Made by a program: the position numbers and the translations under genes. Shown here piece by piece: positions 36,401 to 48,940 of a stretch of 64,000 bases of DNA (positions are counted from its first letter, which is position 1; the number at the start of each line of letters is the position of its first letter). Under the pieces are notes generated by a model. It saw only the letters and a list, made by a program, of their open reading frames with translations, did no database searches and was not told the origin of the DNA. The DNA comes from Rheum nobile (Eukaryota > Streptophyta > Magnoliopsida > Caryophyllales > Polygonaceae), in assembly GCA_027886185.1 (NCBI GenBank), contig WOAB01000093.1, positions 434,001-498,000 on the forward strand. The letters run 5' to 3'.

Positions 36401-39400
36401 CGACAAGGTTTGAGAAAGTGAATCATATATGCTTTAAAATTGAAAGCAAGTATATTGTCAGAAATGTAGCTGCATTGTCAAGGAAATTTTTTAGTAATTT
36501 CATCTGCTTTGATAGTCAATTCGATTTCTCTCATATATTTGAGTTTGTGCCCAACCGCCATAAGACTTGAAGTTCAGAACTTCCAAAAGCCATAAGATTG
36601 AACATTTGCTTCTTCCTTTTGGGAGAAATGACCATTTACTGTTTTAATTGCTTTGTATACTGGCATTTTGGACAAATAGGTAGATATGTGTTATCTTTAT
36701 GTTCTGCGAATTTATGCAATTACTCTAAAATAAAGTATGGCATTGTGGATGCATCACTTTTGGCCTCCCCCGGAATTGCGTAACATACTAATAGTTTCCT
36801 GCACAAATTCGTCTTTTGATTTATCAAGTTATAGCCTATAGGTTAATTCGTTAAGAGTAATTATTCATCAAATCAACTGATTTATTCTGTGTTCGCTGCA
36901 TGCAGCTTTTTCACCAATACTCTGATCCTTCCTGTTGTCAATGGGCCTACAGAGGGTCTCATGTTGATTTACCTTGCCCACTTCTTCACGACTTTTGTTG
37001 GTATGTCCTTGTAAATTCCATACAATGAAATATGATGTAGTTATAAAAGCCTTTGTAGAGGAGACCAAAGTAATTGACATAGGCCAAATAAATTGCGACC
37101 TCAAATCACCTAGCGATATGGGTTGTCTCGCTGGATCTAATTTTCTGGCTGCTATTATAGTGTCATACTTATATGTTATTTATAATTTATAATTTGCAAA
37201 TATTGTGTGTAGACCAAGTGCACAACGATATATTGTTTCATATGTATTAGATTCTTCTGTTTCACTTCCCCTATTCCTTTTCCCTTGGAAAAATAGACAG
37301 AATACTAATCTGTATTGTAAATGATATTGAATTGGAGAAATGTAACTTTCAGCCAATACCATGATAGTTCAGGTTCTACTTTATCATTTCCAATTAACAA
37401 CAAAATGTGGGAAGGCTATATAGGACAGACAAGTCTTACACAATAAAGTTATATTAACTTGAGAAATATTGTTTGTATTTTCCCTTTTCAGGTGCGGAGT
37501 GGTGGGCTCAGCCATTGGGAAAATCTTTGCCTTTCTTCAGCTGGGTGCCATTTTTTAGTGGTAAGACTTCTTGAGATGAATAATGTTTGAGAACTGAACT
37601 TCCTCCTCTTACACCTTTCATTGGACAACCCTAGTAGACCAACTTATGGAAGTGGTTCAGTTCTAGAATATAACATGTAAAGTTTCATAAGTTTCTTTTG
37701 CCCTTGAATTTCTGATTCATCTCATATTAGAATACCTACTTTATCTATGTAGCCATTGTATATGACGACCTTTTATGGTTACTGCAGTCTTCAGTATTAT
37801 CTTTTAACCTTCATTAAACTAACCAATGATGTAAGAATCTTTCATTTTCTCCATTATTATGTATTATATCTCAGGCCTTTTACCTTCATTGTTCTTCAGG
37901 AATCCTAGTACATGAAGCTGTATTATTTTCCATGGTAGCTTTTGCTGTAATACCTACAGTTGCATTCAAGTGAGTAGTTCTTCATAAGAACCAGTCATTT
38001 TACGGCTTTTTTTAATTTGATTAAACTTACATCTGGTTCGGAATGTAAGTGTATGAGCTAATGGATCAATGGCTTAACCCTGCATGCTGGAGCTACATTT
38101 GGAAAAATAGTCTTTCATATGAATTATATAATACAAGGGGGTGGAGGGATGCTGTAGGAGTATGCTAGAAAGAAGGGTAGGGGAAAAAACAGCTAAACAA
38201 ATCTGTCAACAAACACCATCAGTACATGAATTGGGTCTAGATACTTGTTTCCAAGAGAGAGAGAGCTAGTGAATTGATCCTTATCCTCATTTTGAAAGTG
38301 AATTGGATCCTTCTCTTTTCAGATGGTCCAAAAGATGGAAAAAAGAAAATTAGAGTAGGCCTAAATGTCATATTAAGCCAAAATGAGATTGTATTATCAC
38401 AACTTACCTTAAGCTTAAACCAGAACCTCCCAACATCTAGAAGATTCAGAAAAATGTTATCTTCTCACATTAAAAAAAACTGAGTAGGCTCAATGAACAT
38501 ATGGTATGAGATAACAAGCAGAAACACTTTCTATTACATAACCTTCCCCCTGATGGAAGGAGAGAGAAAGTGAGAAACTGATCTTTTCTGTGGGTTGATT
38601 ATCACAAATGCCTTAATGAGAATTTCATCATTATTCTGTATTTCTGCAGTGTATACAATGTGTACAATGTAGTGCAGTCAAGGAAAGGGAACATGCTGCT
38701 GGCACTAGCTATGGTAGGATTTCTCATTGTAAAGCTTTATCCTGATAAATCCATTTTCTAATGGATGTCCGTTGTTGTCCATTGCAGCTTTACCCCTTTG
38801 TAGTTCTTCTGGGTGGGGTTCTCATTTGGTATGTTCCAATAGTTACATTGCTTATCTCATTGAATATTTGGCAATTTTGCATTCTCATCCATTTTTTGAT
38901 ATTCGTATAGGGATTACCTGTCCCCTTCAAATTTAATGGGCAACTATCCTCACTTAGTCATAGTGGGAACTGGACTTGCATTTGGTTTTCTTGTGGTAAG
39001 CTACTTGCATGTTTATACTTCATCTACATAATCACTCCGGCTTCTTGCATTTTCAGAGTCTATTTTTGTGATTTTATGTTATTTTCTTCTGTTTTGCTGA
39101 TGGTAGCATCTTCTTGCAGGGGAGAATGATTCTTTCTCACTTGTGTGATGAACCAAAAGGCCTGAAAACTGGCATGTGCATGGTATGCTTTAAAATTAAC
39201 CAAGTTTCAGTTGTAAAATTCTCTGTTAAGATGCCAGCGAATTATGATATGTACATATGTAGCTTGATGTTTTCCGTGTTCGATATATACTGCTCTGGAG
39301 TTGCTAGGTTACCGTTGTTTTCTATTCTTGTTGGTATATTAGGTCTATTTAGTAGTTACAAAATCTGATTGATCTTTTTTTTCCTCTATACTAATTCTAC

Positions 39401-40824
39401 CTTACCAATTGACACTCCTTAAAAGGGAAGGAGTACTTAAATTATTCATCCATTGCACATTCAACTTAATCATATATTATGGTAGCGCTTGAGAGTTTCA
39501 CCTTATTCTGAATTTTCTTACCTTTGATAATTTGACTGGTAGCTCCTGCTGCAATTTAATAGCTCCAGCTGCAATACAACAACATTGTATTGACTACTTA
39601 TCATATTCACGATCACTTTGTATGAATTGCATATCTTCTATGTTTTGTTGTGAAATTACTCTCGTCATGGTAGCAGCTTCATCTTGTGTGACTGTGTGTG
39701 TGTTTTGCTCAATGAGAAGGGAGAAATCGCTTCTGTAAATTATCTCTGGGGGCGTGAAATTCATCAAAATGGTTAATACTCCTGGGTTTAGAAACTTCTG
39801 TCATATGTAATAAGTTGATTGCTTTGAGCCAGTGATGGTTGTCCTGTTGTCGTTGTAGGCAGAACTGTTCTTCAAAGCTGTCAGCTAGTTGCTTTATGGC
39901 AACCATGAGAACTTTATGTTTCATTTGCAAATTTTTGACTGCTAGTGATCTTTTTGCAGTCTCTGCTGTATCTTCCCCTTGCCATTGCAAATGCGTTGAC
40001 TGCCCAACTTAATGATGGGTTAGTATTATTCTCTTAATCTGCTTTTACTCATCTTTGTATCTGATTTGTTGGTTATTGCTTATTACTTCCTTTTCTTCCC
40101 TTTCCTCAGAGTTCCTCTGGTTGACGAGTTACTAGTTCTTCTTGGTTATTGTGCATTCACAGGTTTGTTATCCTCAGCTATTTGACCATGTCCTGTCCCT
40201 CAATTTTGGTCGAAGTTTAAAAAGCATTATCCTTGCTTCGTGATCTTTGCTGCAATTATTTGTGTGTAAATTAGAGCTTTTTTCACTGTTGAGTTAGAGA
40301 TGAATTCTTATGCTTGATGTTCTGCATATTTTCCCCTTATATGTATCTCGGTTGGAGTTCAGGATAATCCTTATGGTTCTGTTTCTGATGCTAGTATTTG
40401 ACATCTAACATGCTTTTACTTGATCATGATTATCAGCTTCACTGTATGTGCACTTTGCAACTACAGTAACACACGAGCTCACAACAGCTCTGGGGATTTA
40501 TTGCTTCAGGTGAGAAATATTCCCATTGTCTTTAGACAAACTCAATAGCTGACATAGTTTGTTTGGTTCAAATGCTTCATTCTTATATGGAAAAGATTAG
40601 GATGCTTTGCTTTTCCCACCTTGTTTTTCCGTTAGATTGTGAAACATTGTGGTTGTTGGGTAAGTAACCCCACTCTCTGAACAGCATGAAAACTATCTTC
40701 TTGAAACATAAAAATTAAAAGGATTTATCTATGGTAGCCATAACCCCTTCACTGTATCTGGATTTGGTCTCTGAAAACCTGTTTGCAATTGTTGAATGAC
40801 AGGATAACTAGGAAGGAAGCGTGA
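33465..40824 (+). CDS. AAPT1: Aminoalcoholphosphotransferase (CDP-choline/CDP-ethanolamine:diacylglycerol), 18 exons
   Basis: It makes phosphatidylcholine and phosphatidylethanolamine from CDP-choline or CDP-ethanolamine plus diacylglycerol, the last Kennedy-pathway step, in the ER membrane (family knowledge). Coding exons by GT-AG joins: 33465-33601, 33924-33933, 34020-34070, 34826-34903, 35577-35652, 35790-35812, 35889-35989, 36906-37000, 37492-37560, 37900-37969, 38650-38713, 38788-38828, 38911-38995, 39120-39182, 39960-40018, 40110-40162, 40437-40509, 40803-40824. They sum to 1170 nt, giving 389 aa, the usual plant length. The start is MGYIGAHGVAAL. The CDP-alcohol phosphotransferase signature DGx2ARx8Gx3Dx3D is complete at residues 98-120 and split between exons 5 and 6. 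Many hydrophobic segments follow, and the protein ends RITRKEA. All frames join without a stop, so the gene looks intact. Exon 2 is only 10 nt. Confidence 0.95.
36285..36385. repeat. GC-rich palindrome-rich insert in AAPT intron 7
   Basis: About 100 bp of repeated GGCGCGCC/GGCGCC/AGGCG-type words in an AT-rich intron, with several overlapping palindromes (TGGCGCGCCTAGG..., CCAGGCGCGCCTTGG). It looks like a small inserted repeat. The flanks give no clear target duplication. Confidence 0.5.
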
Positions 40825-41350
40825 TCGAATTTAAAGAGGTAGGTACTTCATTTTTCCACCTTGATCAGATGAGATTTATTCATCTTTGTTCAGAGCAAAA
40901 ACTCCATCTTCCACCAGAAATATCTCTTTGAGCCACGCAGAACCTCCAATGAAGCCTGCATTTTGGATCAGAAAGACTTCGTTACAATAATCTTTTGCTT
41001 ACTTGCCTTGCTGCTTCAAGCCTTGCGACATATTGGCTCGAAGGCACTGTCAACAAAATCGGTTTCTGAGACACAGGTTTCAATCATGACTCGGACGGCC
41101 TGGTAGCCATGTTTGTATCAAAAAATGTAAAGAGGGTTTGGAGAGAAGAAACTGAGAGCATTCAAGCAGAAATTGAGAGTAGAAGGGTCAAAGTGGTTTT
41201 TATTTATCTGCACCTTGAGGTATTGAAATGCAGTTTGAATATTGTGTTAAAAAAATTGAGAGTTGGGGTTGGTTGTGAATCAGGTACTGTTTATCACGTT
41301 CTTTTTGACAATTTCATGTCAGCAAATAAATTTGTGGTTGCATCGAAAAA
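40825..41350 (+). other. Probable AAPT 3' UTR
   Basis: Follows the stop codon. A possible short 3'-UTR intron runs from GTAGGT at 40839 to CAG at 40893. An AATAAA signal lies at 41325-41330. The ORF at 41109-41354 shows no recognisable domain and is probably not coding. Confidence 0.4.
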
Positions 41351-41908
41351 TTGAGCTTCTTATTGATTTTCCCTTTTTAGGAATGATATCCCTAGTCCGG
41401 TCTTAAACCAAGTTAAAGTTGTAGGTAGATGAACAGAGCTTCACTTTATCTTTAATTTACTTGATGAGTATTCGTTGTAAAAATGTTAATCTAGTTTAAG
41501 GAAATTAATGTAGCGTACTTTTGGCTCATTGCAAGATTGTTGAAGATTAACAATCAAAGTTTTACTTTATAATATTGAACTCTAATTATAGTTTAAAATA
41601 ATTAAGCTAATAAATACAGCTTTAATTCTAATTCATTATTTAACTTTAGATAATCATTCAGCTTTATTTCTTATTTCAGCTCTAGCTACTCATTCAGTTT
41701 ATAATACCGAATTGAGTTTTAAGTGATAATTTCATGTGTTAGTGATTGTGATAAGTGTTAGTCGGTGAATGCTCATCCATAATTGCAGTTATGATCCTTG
41801 TGAAAGTATGTGCAACGAATAATTTAGGAGAGAAAGAAGAAAGATAAATCATATGATTGAATCTAATTATTGTGATTTTATTTATATTTTTAAAGTGATA
41901 TCTACTAA

Positions 41909-42185
41909 GAGTCTGTTTGATATTATATCACGTATGGGTTGGATATCACTCATATCCAAAATTTGCGTTTGGTATAATCTTAATATCGATATTAACTAAT
42001 ATCTGTTGTTTGGTATCGGGTATGTATATCAGGATATGGGTAAGAGTGATATCATAATGTTATTTTGATATCTCTTACGGAATGAGTATATCAATACCCA
42101 TATGTGATGCTTTCATATCACTCGAACTCATCTTGATACTTATATCCGATATCTCATATCTTTAGTATCGATACCAAACAAGTTC
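41909..42185. mobile_element. Tourist-like (PIF/Harbinger) MITE rich in GATATC
   Basis: 277 bp with imperfect inverted ends (GAGTCTGTTTGATAT against the complement of ATACCAAACAAGTTC) and the 3-bp duplication TAA (41906-41908, 42186-42188), as expected for PIF/Harbinger MITEs. The interior repeats GATATC and ATATCNNNNGATAT-type words many times. No ORF. Confidence 0.75.
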
Positions 42186-42310
42186 TAAAAAAAAATCATA
42201 ATGTTATATTGGCTCCACAAGGGTAGCAAGTTGGACACCCTATATAAGAAACAATAAAGTTTCGAGTCGTGAATTTATAAGGTTCTCTTCATAAGAGACA
42301 ATAAATGATA

Positions 42311-42571
42311 CTCCCTCCGTATCAAAATACTTGTCTTTCTAGTTTTAATTTTGTCTCAATATATTTGTCATTTTAGTATATTTTACATCTACTTTACATA
42401 TATGCCTTTATAGTTTTTAGTACTTTTTAATAAATGAAGAATGAATTGTTAGTAATTGTATTGAAAAAGTGACAAAATAAAATAGTAAATAAGGACATAT
42501 TTGTACATTTCATATTCTCCTTAATATATATGTAATTGTCCAAAAAAACAAGTATTTTGATACGAAGGGAG
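42311..42571. mobile_element. Stowaway (Tc1/mariner) MITE
   Basis: 261 bp. It starts CTCCCTCCGTATCAAAATAC and ends in the near-exact complement (TTTTGATACGAAGGGAG), flanked by TA on both sides. This is the classic Stowaway terminus and target duplication. Confidence 0.93.
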
Positions 42572-42573
42572 TA

Positions 42574-43190
42574 TATGTTAAAGTTTATTAATGATTCTTT
42601 CCTGTAAGTTATTTCATGATGTTTTGGTCTTTGGTCTACTCACAGATGAGTTTGATCATTGTGTCCTGTTCTGTATGATGAGTCATGTGATTTACAAGCT
42701 GCTTTACACCAAAAATCGGATTAAAATGAATTTCAAGAATAAAAAAATGTTAATAATTGGATTGTTTTTCAGCCAACTAGTGGATATTGTGGAATAGATC
42801 GCCCAATAATTGGTATGCTCTACTTGCACTACACACGGGTGGCTGAAGGAGCCCCAGCTAGCTTTTACAATTCAAAATAATTATTTATTCCGTTTACAAT
42901 ATTTTTCATTTTTAGCTCTTTACATAATTATTAAAAATATAATAATAAAATTAAAATACTATATTTTTAATTATGCATAGAAAGATTTAATATGTGTAAT
43001 TTTAAATAATATATCTCGTAACTCGTCTATAATATCTAAAACTCTAAAATAACAAGTGTTTTTTAATAAAAGTAGGATATTAAAACTGTCACTTATTTAT
43101 TAAAAAAAAGAGAAGGTATTTAAGAGACTGAAATAAATAAAATAATACTAAAATAGCCGTTCAACAGTCCAAGGGAGACCAAAAACCTAA
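42574..43190. other. AT-rich intergenic DNA
   Basis: Short random ORFs only. No element termini or exon signals. Confidence 0.5.
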
Positions 43191-43430
43191 GGATTTGTTT
43201 GGTAAATAAGTTTATAAAGGCATTGTTAGTTATAATTTTTTTTTAAAAAGTAGTTTTAAGACATTGGAAATTGTGCAGTGATTTAAATTTTGAATTTTTA
43301 TTGTATTTGAGGACTTTTAGTAAAAAGAACATTATTTATGAAAATTTAGTTGTTATAGCAAACAATATTTTTCAATATAAATATTTATAATTAAAAATAG
43401 CATTATAATATGTAATGTCAAACAAACCCC
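43191..43430. mobile_element. MITE-like element, superfamily uncertain
   Basis: It begins GGATTTGTTTGGTA and ends with the near complement TGTCAAACAAACCCC, enclosing about 240 bp of AT-rich, ORF-free DNA. The termini resemble those common in Tourist and hAT MITEs. No clean target duplication was found. Confidence 0.5.
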
Positions 43431-44133
43431 TATTCTTATCGCCATATAAAATAGTGTTAAAATACAAATGTAAAAACTAAAGAAGCAATTTGTATTTGTA
43501 ATGAGGAAAAGGAAAAAAGATGGGGTTGAAATATGGCAGACGGAACCAAATCCGCCACCAGGCAGTGAGTCATCGCTGTCCCCTACCGAATCTTTCACAC
43601 ATCCAACAATTCATGCATCATCACCTTCCCAATAAGTGCTTTCTTTTTATAGCATTATTTCTCTAAATTCCCATTTTACCCTCCTCCAAATTTCCAAAAG
43701 TAACCTTCCCTCTGTTTCTCTCTTTATTGGAAACCTCGGTACTTGTTTGATATCCCTGCCAAGGTAATAAGGTATGGTTATTCATACATTTACCTCTTAA
43801 AATAAGAAGTAAGAAATATTGTGAGTTTTTGGATTAATGGAAAGAAATGAATGAGATTAAAAGTAACACGGTGATATTTTTGTAAATATCGTAAACTTTT
43901 TTTTCTGTCAACAATTTTTTTTAATATTTTTTCTTTGATCGTTCTAAAGTGTTATCTTTACGTTCACATATAAACACTAAATATTCATTTATTTATATTA
44001 CAATATTTATATATTAATATTAAATGTTCATACAGTTTGTACTCAAAGTTTACGAACTAAAGTGAACTACATATGTACAAACACATTTTATACTAGAGAT
44101 TCATTAAGTATAAAGTATGGACTTATATTGTGT
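43431..44133. other. Intergenic DNA, nothing recognised
   Basis: Mixed-composition sequence with no coding or repeat structure that I can identify. Confidence 0.45.
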
Positions 44134-44195
44134 TAAACCCTAAACCCCTAAAACCTTAAAACCTAAATCTCTAAACCCAAGACCCTAAACTCAAG
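44134..44195. repeat. Degenerate telomere-like repeats
   Basis: A run of CCCTAAA-like units (TTAAACCCTAAACCCCTAAA, then AAACC, AAACCC and CCCTAAAC variants) of about 60 bp. It resembles the plant telomere repeat CCCTAAA in interstitial, decayed form. Confidence 0.6.
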
Positions 44196-44239
44196 CATAA
44201 TGTTTAGTTATTATCCCATCACCCTTTATGTTTATTTAT

Positions 44240-44530
44240 TTTTACTTGGTCTTTGAGGTTCATATGTAGTAAGCACATGTTCATATATTAGTATTGTAAA
44301 GTTCATGTGTAACATACACATGTTTATGTATGAAATTCTTTTTACTTGGTCTTTGAGGTTCATATGTAACATGTACATGTTCGTATGTTTGAAATTCCTT
44401 TTAGTTGGTCGTTGTGTGTCGATGTTCATATTTAATAACGTCAAGGTTCGTATGTAACATGCACATGTTCATATATTAATTCTATAAGGTTCATATGTTA
44501 TGTGATAATGTTCATATATTGTCATTTAAT
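44240..44530. repeat. Imperfect tandem repeats of GTTCATATGTAACATG...
   Basis: At least six related copies of a motif such as GTTCATATGTAACATGCACA followed by TGTTCATAT, some preceded by TTTACTTGGTCTTTGAG (44242 and 44340). Spacing is irregular. The small minus-strand ORF over it is an artefact. Confidence 0.65.
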
Positions 44531-44589
44531 GTTCATATATAATAACGTCTCCTATCTCCCAGATTTAATTTAAAACAATTTAAAAAATA

Positions 44590-44740
44590 TTTGTGTTTCA
44601 CGAAATCAAAAAAAAGTGAGGAAAAAATAAAAAAACAAAAATAACAAAGGAGTGTAGTTAGGGAGAGTTGAACCCAAGACCTCATGATTTCCCCCACTCC
44701 ACTATCAATTAAGCTATTGTGATTTTATCTTTTTTAAGGA
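44590..44740 (-). mobile_element. Putative tRNA-derived SINE
   Basis: On the minus strand TAGCTTAATTGATAGTGG (44699-44716) resembles a tRNA A-box region. GGGTTCAACTCTCC (44662-44675) resembles a B-box about 40 bases further on. An A/T-rich tail lies beyond 44640. No true tRNA fold is obvious. Confidence 0.4.
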
Positions 44741-44947
44741 AACAAATATAATAAACCAACACACTGGAGATAGAAGGGATGCGCAGATGATCAACGGTTC
44801 GGATTCGTCCGTACTTCGTACCAGAAGAAGACTTCGTAGTATCAAGAAAATATAGCCATTGTCCCATTTGCTAAACATTATATTTCACTTGATATCCATG
44901 TTAGGATATAGCAACATGTATGATAACAGTATAACATAACTCATAGT

Positions 44948-45529
44948 TGATGGAACGCGCTATTATTAAATAGCACTCAACGCGTTGAAGTACCCTCGTT
45001 CATTCCCTTCATAACACTCCATCAATGGAGAAGATCGCGTGTCAACGAGAAAGATCGCGAGCGAACCAGGAAGAAAGATCGCGAGCTAGCACGCTATCTC
45101 GTCCATGTGCCATGATGTCATTCAACCAGTGAAGAGAAGCCACGAGCCAACTGCCATTGAACGCCGCCTTACCCGCACACGACACGTCACCCCATGCAAG
45201 GCTCTGTGGAACGACACGTCTCCTCCCCTTGCCAGCTGTGAGCACGACTCGAACACTATAAATAGGCTTGAGATCGCATTTTTCAGGGGACCTTTTGTTG
45301 GATCGCCCATTTTTTGGGAGGAAAACGAGAGGTCTGTGTATGGTTCTCGTGTAAAGATTTGTTGAAATGTAATCGTCAAATGAGGTTATCGCACCAAGTA
45401 TGAATAAAATGTATTCTTTTCAAATGTGTTCGTGCTTTGATCCATATTGTATTGATCGCGTGCTGTTTAAGGATGGTCTATGTTGTGACGATTTTATATT
45501 CTAGCAACTCGGAAATGCGGGAACCATCA
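44948..45529 (+). repeat. 5' LTR of the outermost Ty3/gypsy element
   Basis: 582 bp starting TGATGG and ending CCATCA, with the primer site starting two bases later. It has a TATAAATA box at 45257-45264 and an AATAAA signal at 45403-45408, fitting U3-R-U5. The far LTR would lie beyond the window, so no target duplication can be checked. Confidence 0.7.
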
Positions 45530-45530
45530 C

Positions 45531-45548
45531 TGGCGCCGACCGTGGGGA
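45531..45548 (+). other. Primer-binding site, tRNA-Lys-like
   Basis: TGGCGCCGACCGTGGGGA differs at one base (the eighth) from the complement of the plant tRNA-Lys 3' end as I remember it. It gives the outer element plus orientation. Confidence 0.65.
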
Positions 45549-45601
45549 ATTGTTCTCACAATAGGTCGACTAGACCATCCCAGGTACGTTCTCGCGATCT
45601 T

Positions 45602-45697
45602 TCTTAACGGGTGAGATCCCCCAACTCGCTTGGGGCTACCATCGCGTTCTTCTTAACGGGTGAGATCCCCCAACTCGCTTGGGGCTGCCACCGCGTG
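45602..45697 (+). repeat. 47-bp tandem duplication in the outer element's leader
   Basis: The unit TCTTAACGGGTGAGATCCCC, continuing CAACTCGCTTGGGGCT, occurs twice in a row at 45602 and 45649 with only a few changes near the end of the unit. Confidence 0.9.
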
Positions 45698-45908
45698 TTA
45701 CTCATCGATATAGTTTACCACGTCAATCGAGGATTGCCACTACCTAGGAAGATAACGAAGTTCAAAAAGGTGCTTTTCGTTCATCTGCATATCGTACTAA
45801 ATGTTTCATGCAATATCATACAGGAGGAAAAGTTGAAGAAAGTCTACAAGTAGCAAATGGGAATCAAGAAGCATCGCGATCCTCGGGTAAGGCCGCATTG
45901 GTTGTCGC

Positions 45909-47655
45909 TGTAACACCTCCGACTTATGTCAGTAGTGCCACACGCCAGTGACCTCAGACGTTAATGTCCAAAGTCACCACAGGCTTTAATCGGAATAATT
46001 AAGCTTAAATAAACACATAAATATTAAATAACGAAGAATAACCAGCGGAAGACATTTTAAATGAATAAGACTCAACCTTTTATTAAGATTCCTCTCGTCA
46101 AATGAGAAGGACGGTTTTACAATAGAGTATAGTGACAGCGAAAGACTTTTAAATTATAGCGGAAGACTCTTTTAAAATAGTCCTAATTACATGACTACGT
46201 TTTACATCTATTTCAAATTAGATAGACACGCCTTGGAAATATTACTTCTTAAAACGCAAACTTCAACTGCAAGCCTTCTCTTCGTTTGGTTACTTAAAAT
46301 CATCGGGGACCAACCACTGATGTGCCGTATAGGACGGATGACACCAGTCAACCATGCAAGGAATAGAAACCGGTTGGTTAGTCTAATGAAAGACTATGCA
46401 AGGGTGAAAACATAATGGTTCTAGTGATCGTAACCGTTTACTATCATTGTCCCTCGAATAATAACCGAAGGAACGATACATAACCCGGAACTTTCACGGA
46501 ATGATAGAAGAAGATATGCATTGAAAAGAAGACTCCAAAGGAATTGAGTCTTATAGGTAACGTATGACAATTGTTTGGGAACGTTAAGTTTTCACACAAG
46601 TTTAAAATACGACCTTGATTATTTGGGTTCACGACCAACCTCACCGCGCAATGCGAATCTAGATTGGAGAGAAGACTTACTCTAACAAGAGTCCGAGCGG
46701 TTTCCACGTTGTACTCCTCGCCCGAGGGTATATTAATTATGTGCAAAACGGCACTTATCTTATTTAATTTCAAAAACACACATTTACGTTGAAGCTTTTA
46801 ATCCACAACAATCTCGCAATGAGATAAATAACATGGGGCGAATCCCGAATTTTGGCACCAGCTGAGTGCACCACCACCTATATTCGGATAGGGGTAGGTC
46901 ATGACCAGAAAGTGTTAGGGCCTTTATCTTCCTAACACCAAGTTATAAAGAAATGACTAGACCTCGTAAGGTACATAGCGTTCCTACGAATACTCGTGCT
47001 AAACTAGCATGTAAGTTCACATATAAATCCACACCAAAAGTCCTTCACAGTAATATCATATAGATATATATAATAGCGTTGTTTCTAGCAATATATACAA
47101 CCTATTATAATTTCACATTTTAACACATGGTTTTATCAAATCTGTTCCCAAACTTAAAACAATAATTTTATTCCATCTTAATTAACAATCAATTAATTGA
47201 TAATCAAGGGGAAGCATGGAATAATGAGCAAGAGCGAACCGCCACTTGCCTTAAACTAGACGAATCGAAGAGATTGGGTTCGAGATCTGGAACTTGAATC
47301 TGAGTACGGATTCCTACGATGACGACGAGTCATAAAACGGAACCCTAAGTTAGATACGATATGAAACGAAGATACAAAATGAAACGAAGGGAAAAAGGCC
47401 TGAGCCGCGGTTGCGGCTAGCATGGCCGCGATCGCACTTTGCTGGGCAAATCCGCGATCGCGGTTAGCATGACCGCGGTCACGGTTTTCTGGGCCAAGCC
47501 CGCGGTCGCGGTGGATGGAGCCGCGGTCGCGGGTCTCCATCCCGACGCGAGGCTAGGGCGGCTTCGAAGCCTTACCGACGACGAGGCTTGCACTCCACTT
47601 CTGAACCACCGCGTACCACCACCACTCTAGGCTACACGAGGCTGCCAACGACTTC
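45909..47655 (-). repeat. Element Y 3' LTR, first part
   Basis: Matches 58907-60658 closely. The LTR is broken after ACTTC at 47655 by element X and continues at 54365. Confidence 0.93.
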
Positions 47656-48114
47656 TATAATACCCCTCATTTTTTTAGTAAGGGTAATTGGGTAATTTCC
47701 CAAACCCTCGTCAATTATTCGGGATGCATTAGGCGAAGTTTGGATTTTCTGTATCATGTATGATCTTTGTATTATTCCCTGAGCCTTGGAATATACATTC
47801 GATGTATTTTGGAAGCTTAGAATATTTGTTTGGATACAAATATTTATTTTCCGGGGTTGAAACCCGTGTCAAATCCTTTCCTGAGCAAACGGATGCGAAA
47901 ATGACATTTTCGCGACCGCGGCAGAACTTTCGCGACCGCGGAAAAATAGTGCTCAGCAGCACTGGGAAAGGGAATTTTCCGTGACCGTGGAAAAGTGCAT
48001 GCGTGCCGCGTGTTCTTCGTCGCCGTCGATCTTCTGAGCCACCGTCGATTTGGGCAGGGGCTGCTCTCCTCCTTTGGCTATAAATAGAGGCCGAGATGGG
48101 AGGGTTTTGAGCAC

Positions 48115-48218
<104 letters not shown>

Positions 48219-48782
48219 TGCTTGCTCGTCGGAGTTCCAAGCTCTCGCCGGAATTCTTGAAGTGTCGCTGGAGCTCTCGCCAGTTGTCGTGGTGGCCTTG
48301 GAGTGGTGCTTAGGAGGCGCAAGGAAGGTTGGAGTCGAATCCCTCGCGAATCGAGCCCCCTCGCATCGCCGCCGGAATCTGTAATCCGACTTCCGTTTCC
48401 GTTCCGGACCCAAAAACTCATCGTCGCTCAATCGTTCGTCTAGACTAAGGCAAGTGGCGGTTCGCTCTTGCTTAATCATTCCATGTTCCATTAATTATCA
48501 ATTGCTTTTAGTTGTTAATTAAATCAGAGTGAACTGTTATTTTCGTTTGGGAACAGATTTTATAAATAACGTGATTAAAATATGATATTATAGTAGGTTG
48601 TATATATTGCTAGAAACAACGCTGTTATACTTGTTAATGACCGTAATGGTTTTGTTGTGGATTTAAATGTAAACTTTAATGCTAGAGTAGCACGAGTATT
48701 CGTAGGAACGTTAATTCCTTATGAGGATTAATCATTTCTTTATAACTCAGTCTTAGTGGACCCAGCCTCTAAATGCTTTCCA

Positions 48783-48940
48783 GATCGTAAACTTTCGGAG
48801 TCATTCGAGACCATAGACTTTCGCAGTCATTCGAGACCATAAACTTTCGTAGTTACTCGAGATCGTAAACTTTCGTAGTCACTCGAGATCGTAAACCTTC
48901 GTAGTCACTCGATATTGTAAACTTTCGTAGTTACTCGAGA
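48783..48940 (+). repeat. 26-bp tandem repeat, six copies
   Basis: Units start at 48783, 48809, 48835, 48861, 48887 and 48911. They share TCGTAAACTTTCGTAGT and a central ACTCGAGA. The 3' LTR of X retains only the last unit, near 53417. Confidence 0.9.

Noticed and set aside
41109..41354. 81-aa ORF after AAPT
   Set aside because: It is in the probable 3' UTR, with no homology that I recognise.
44240..44530. CRISPR-like repeats
   Set aside because: Repeats are irregular and imperfect, spacers are not uniform, and the DNA is plant nuclear.
45042..45379. Small ORFs on both strands near 45.1-45.4 kb
   Set aside because: They lie inside the outer element's LTR across its TATA box, with no domain.
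47256..47540. ORF with Asn-Arg-Asp-Arg-Gly repeats, also at 60255-60800
   Set aside because: It is a translation of CCGCGGTCGCGG modules in the two Y LTR copies. There is no domain and the flanks are non-coding LTR.
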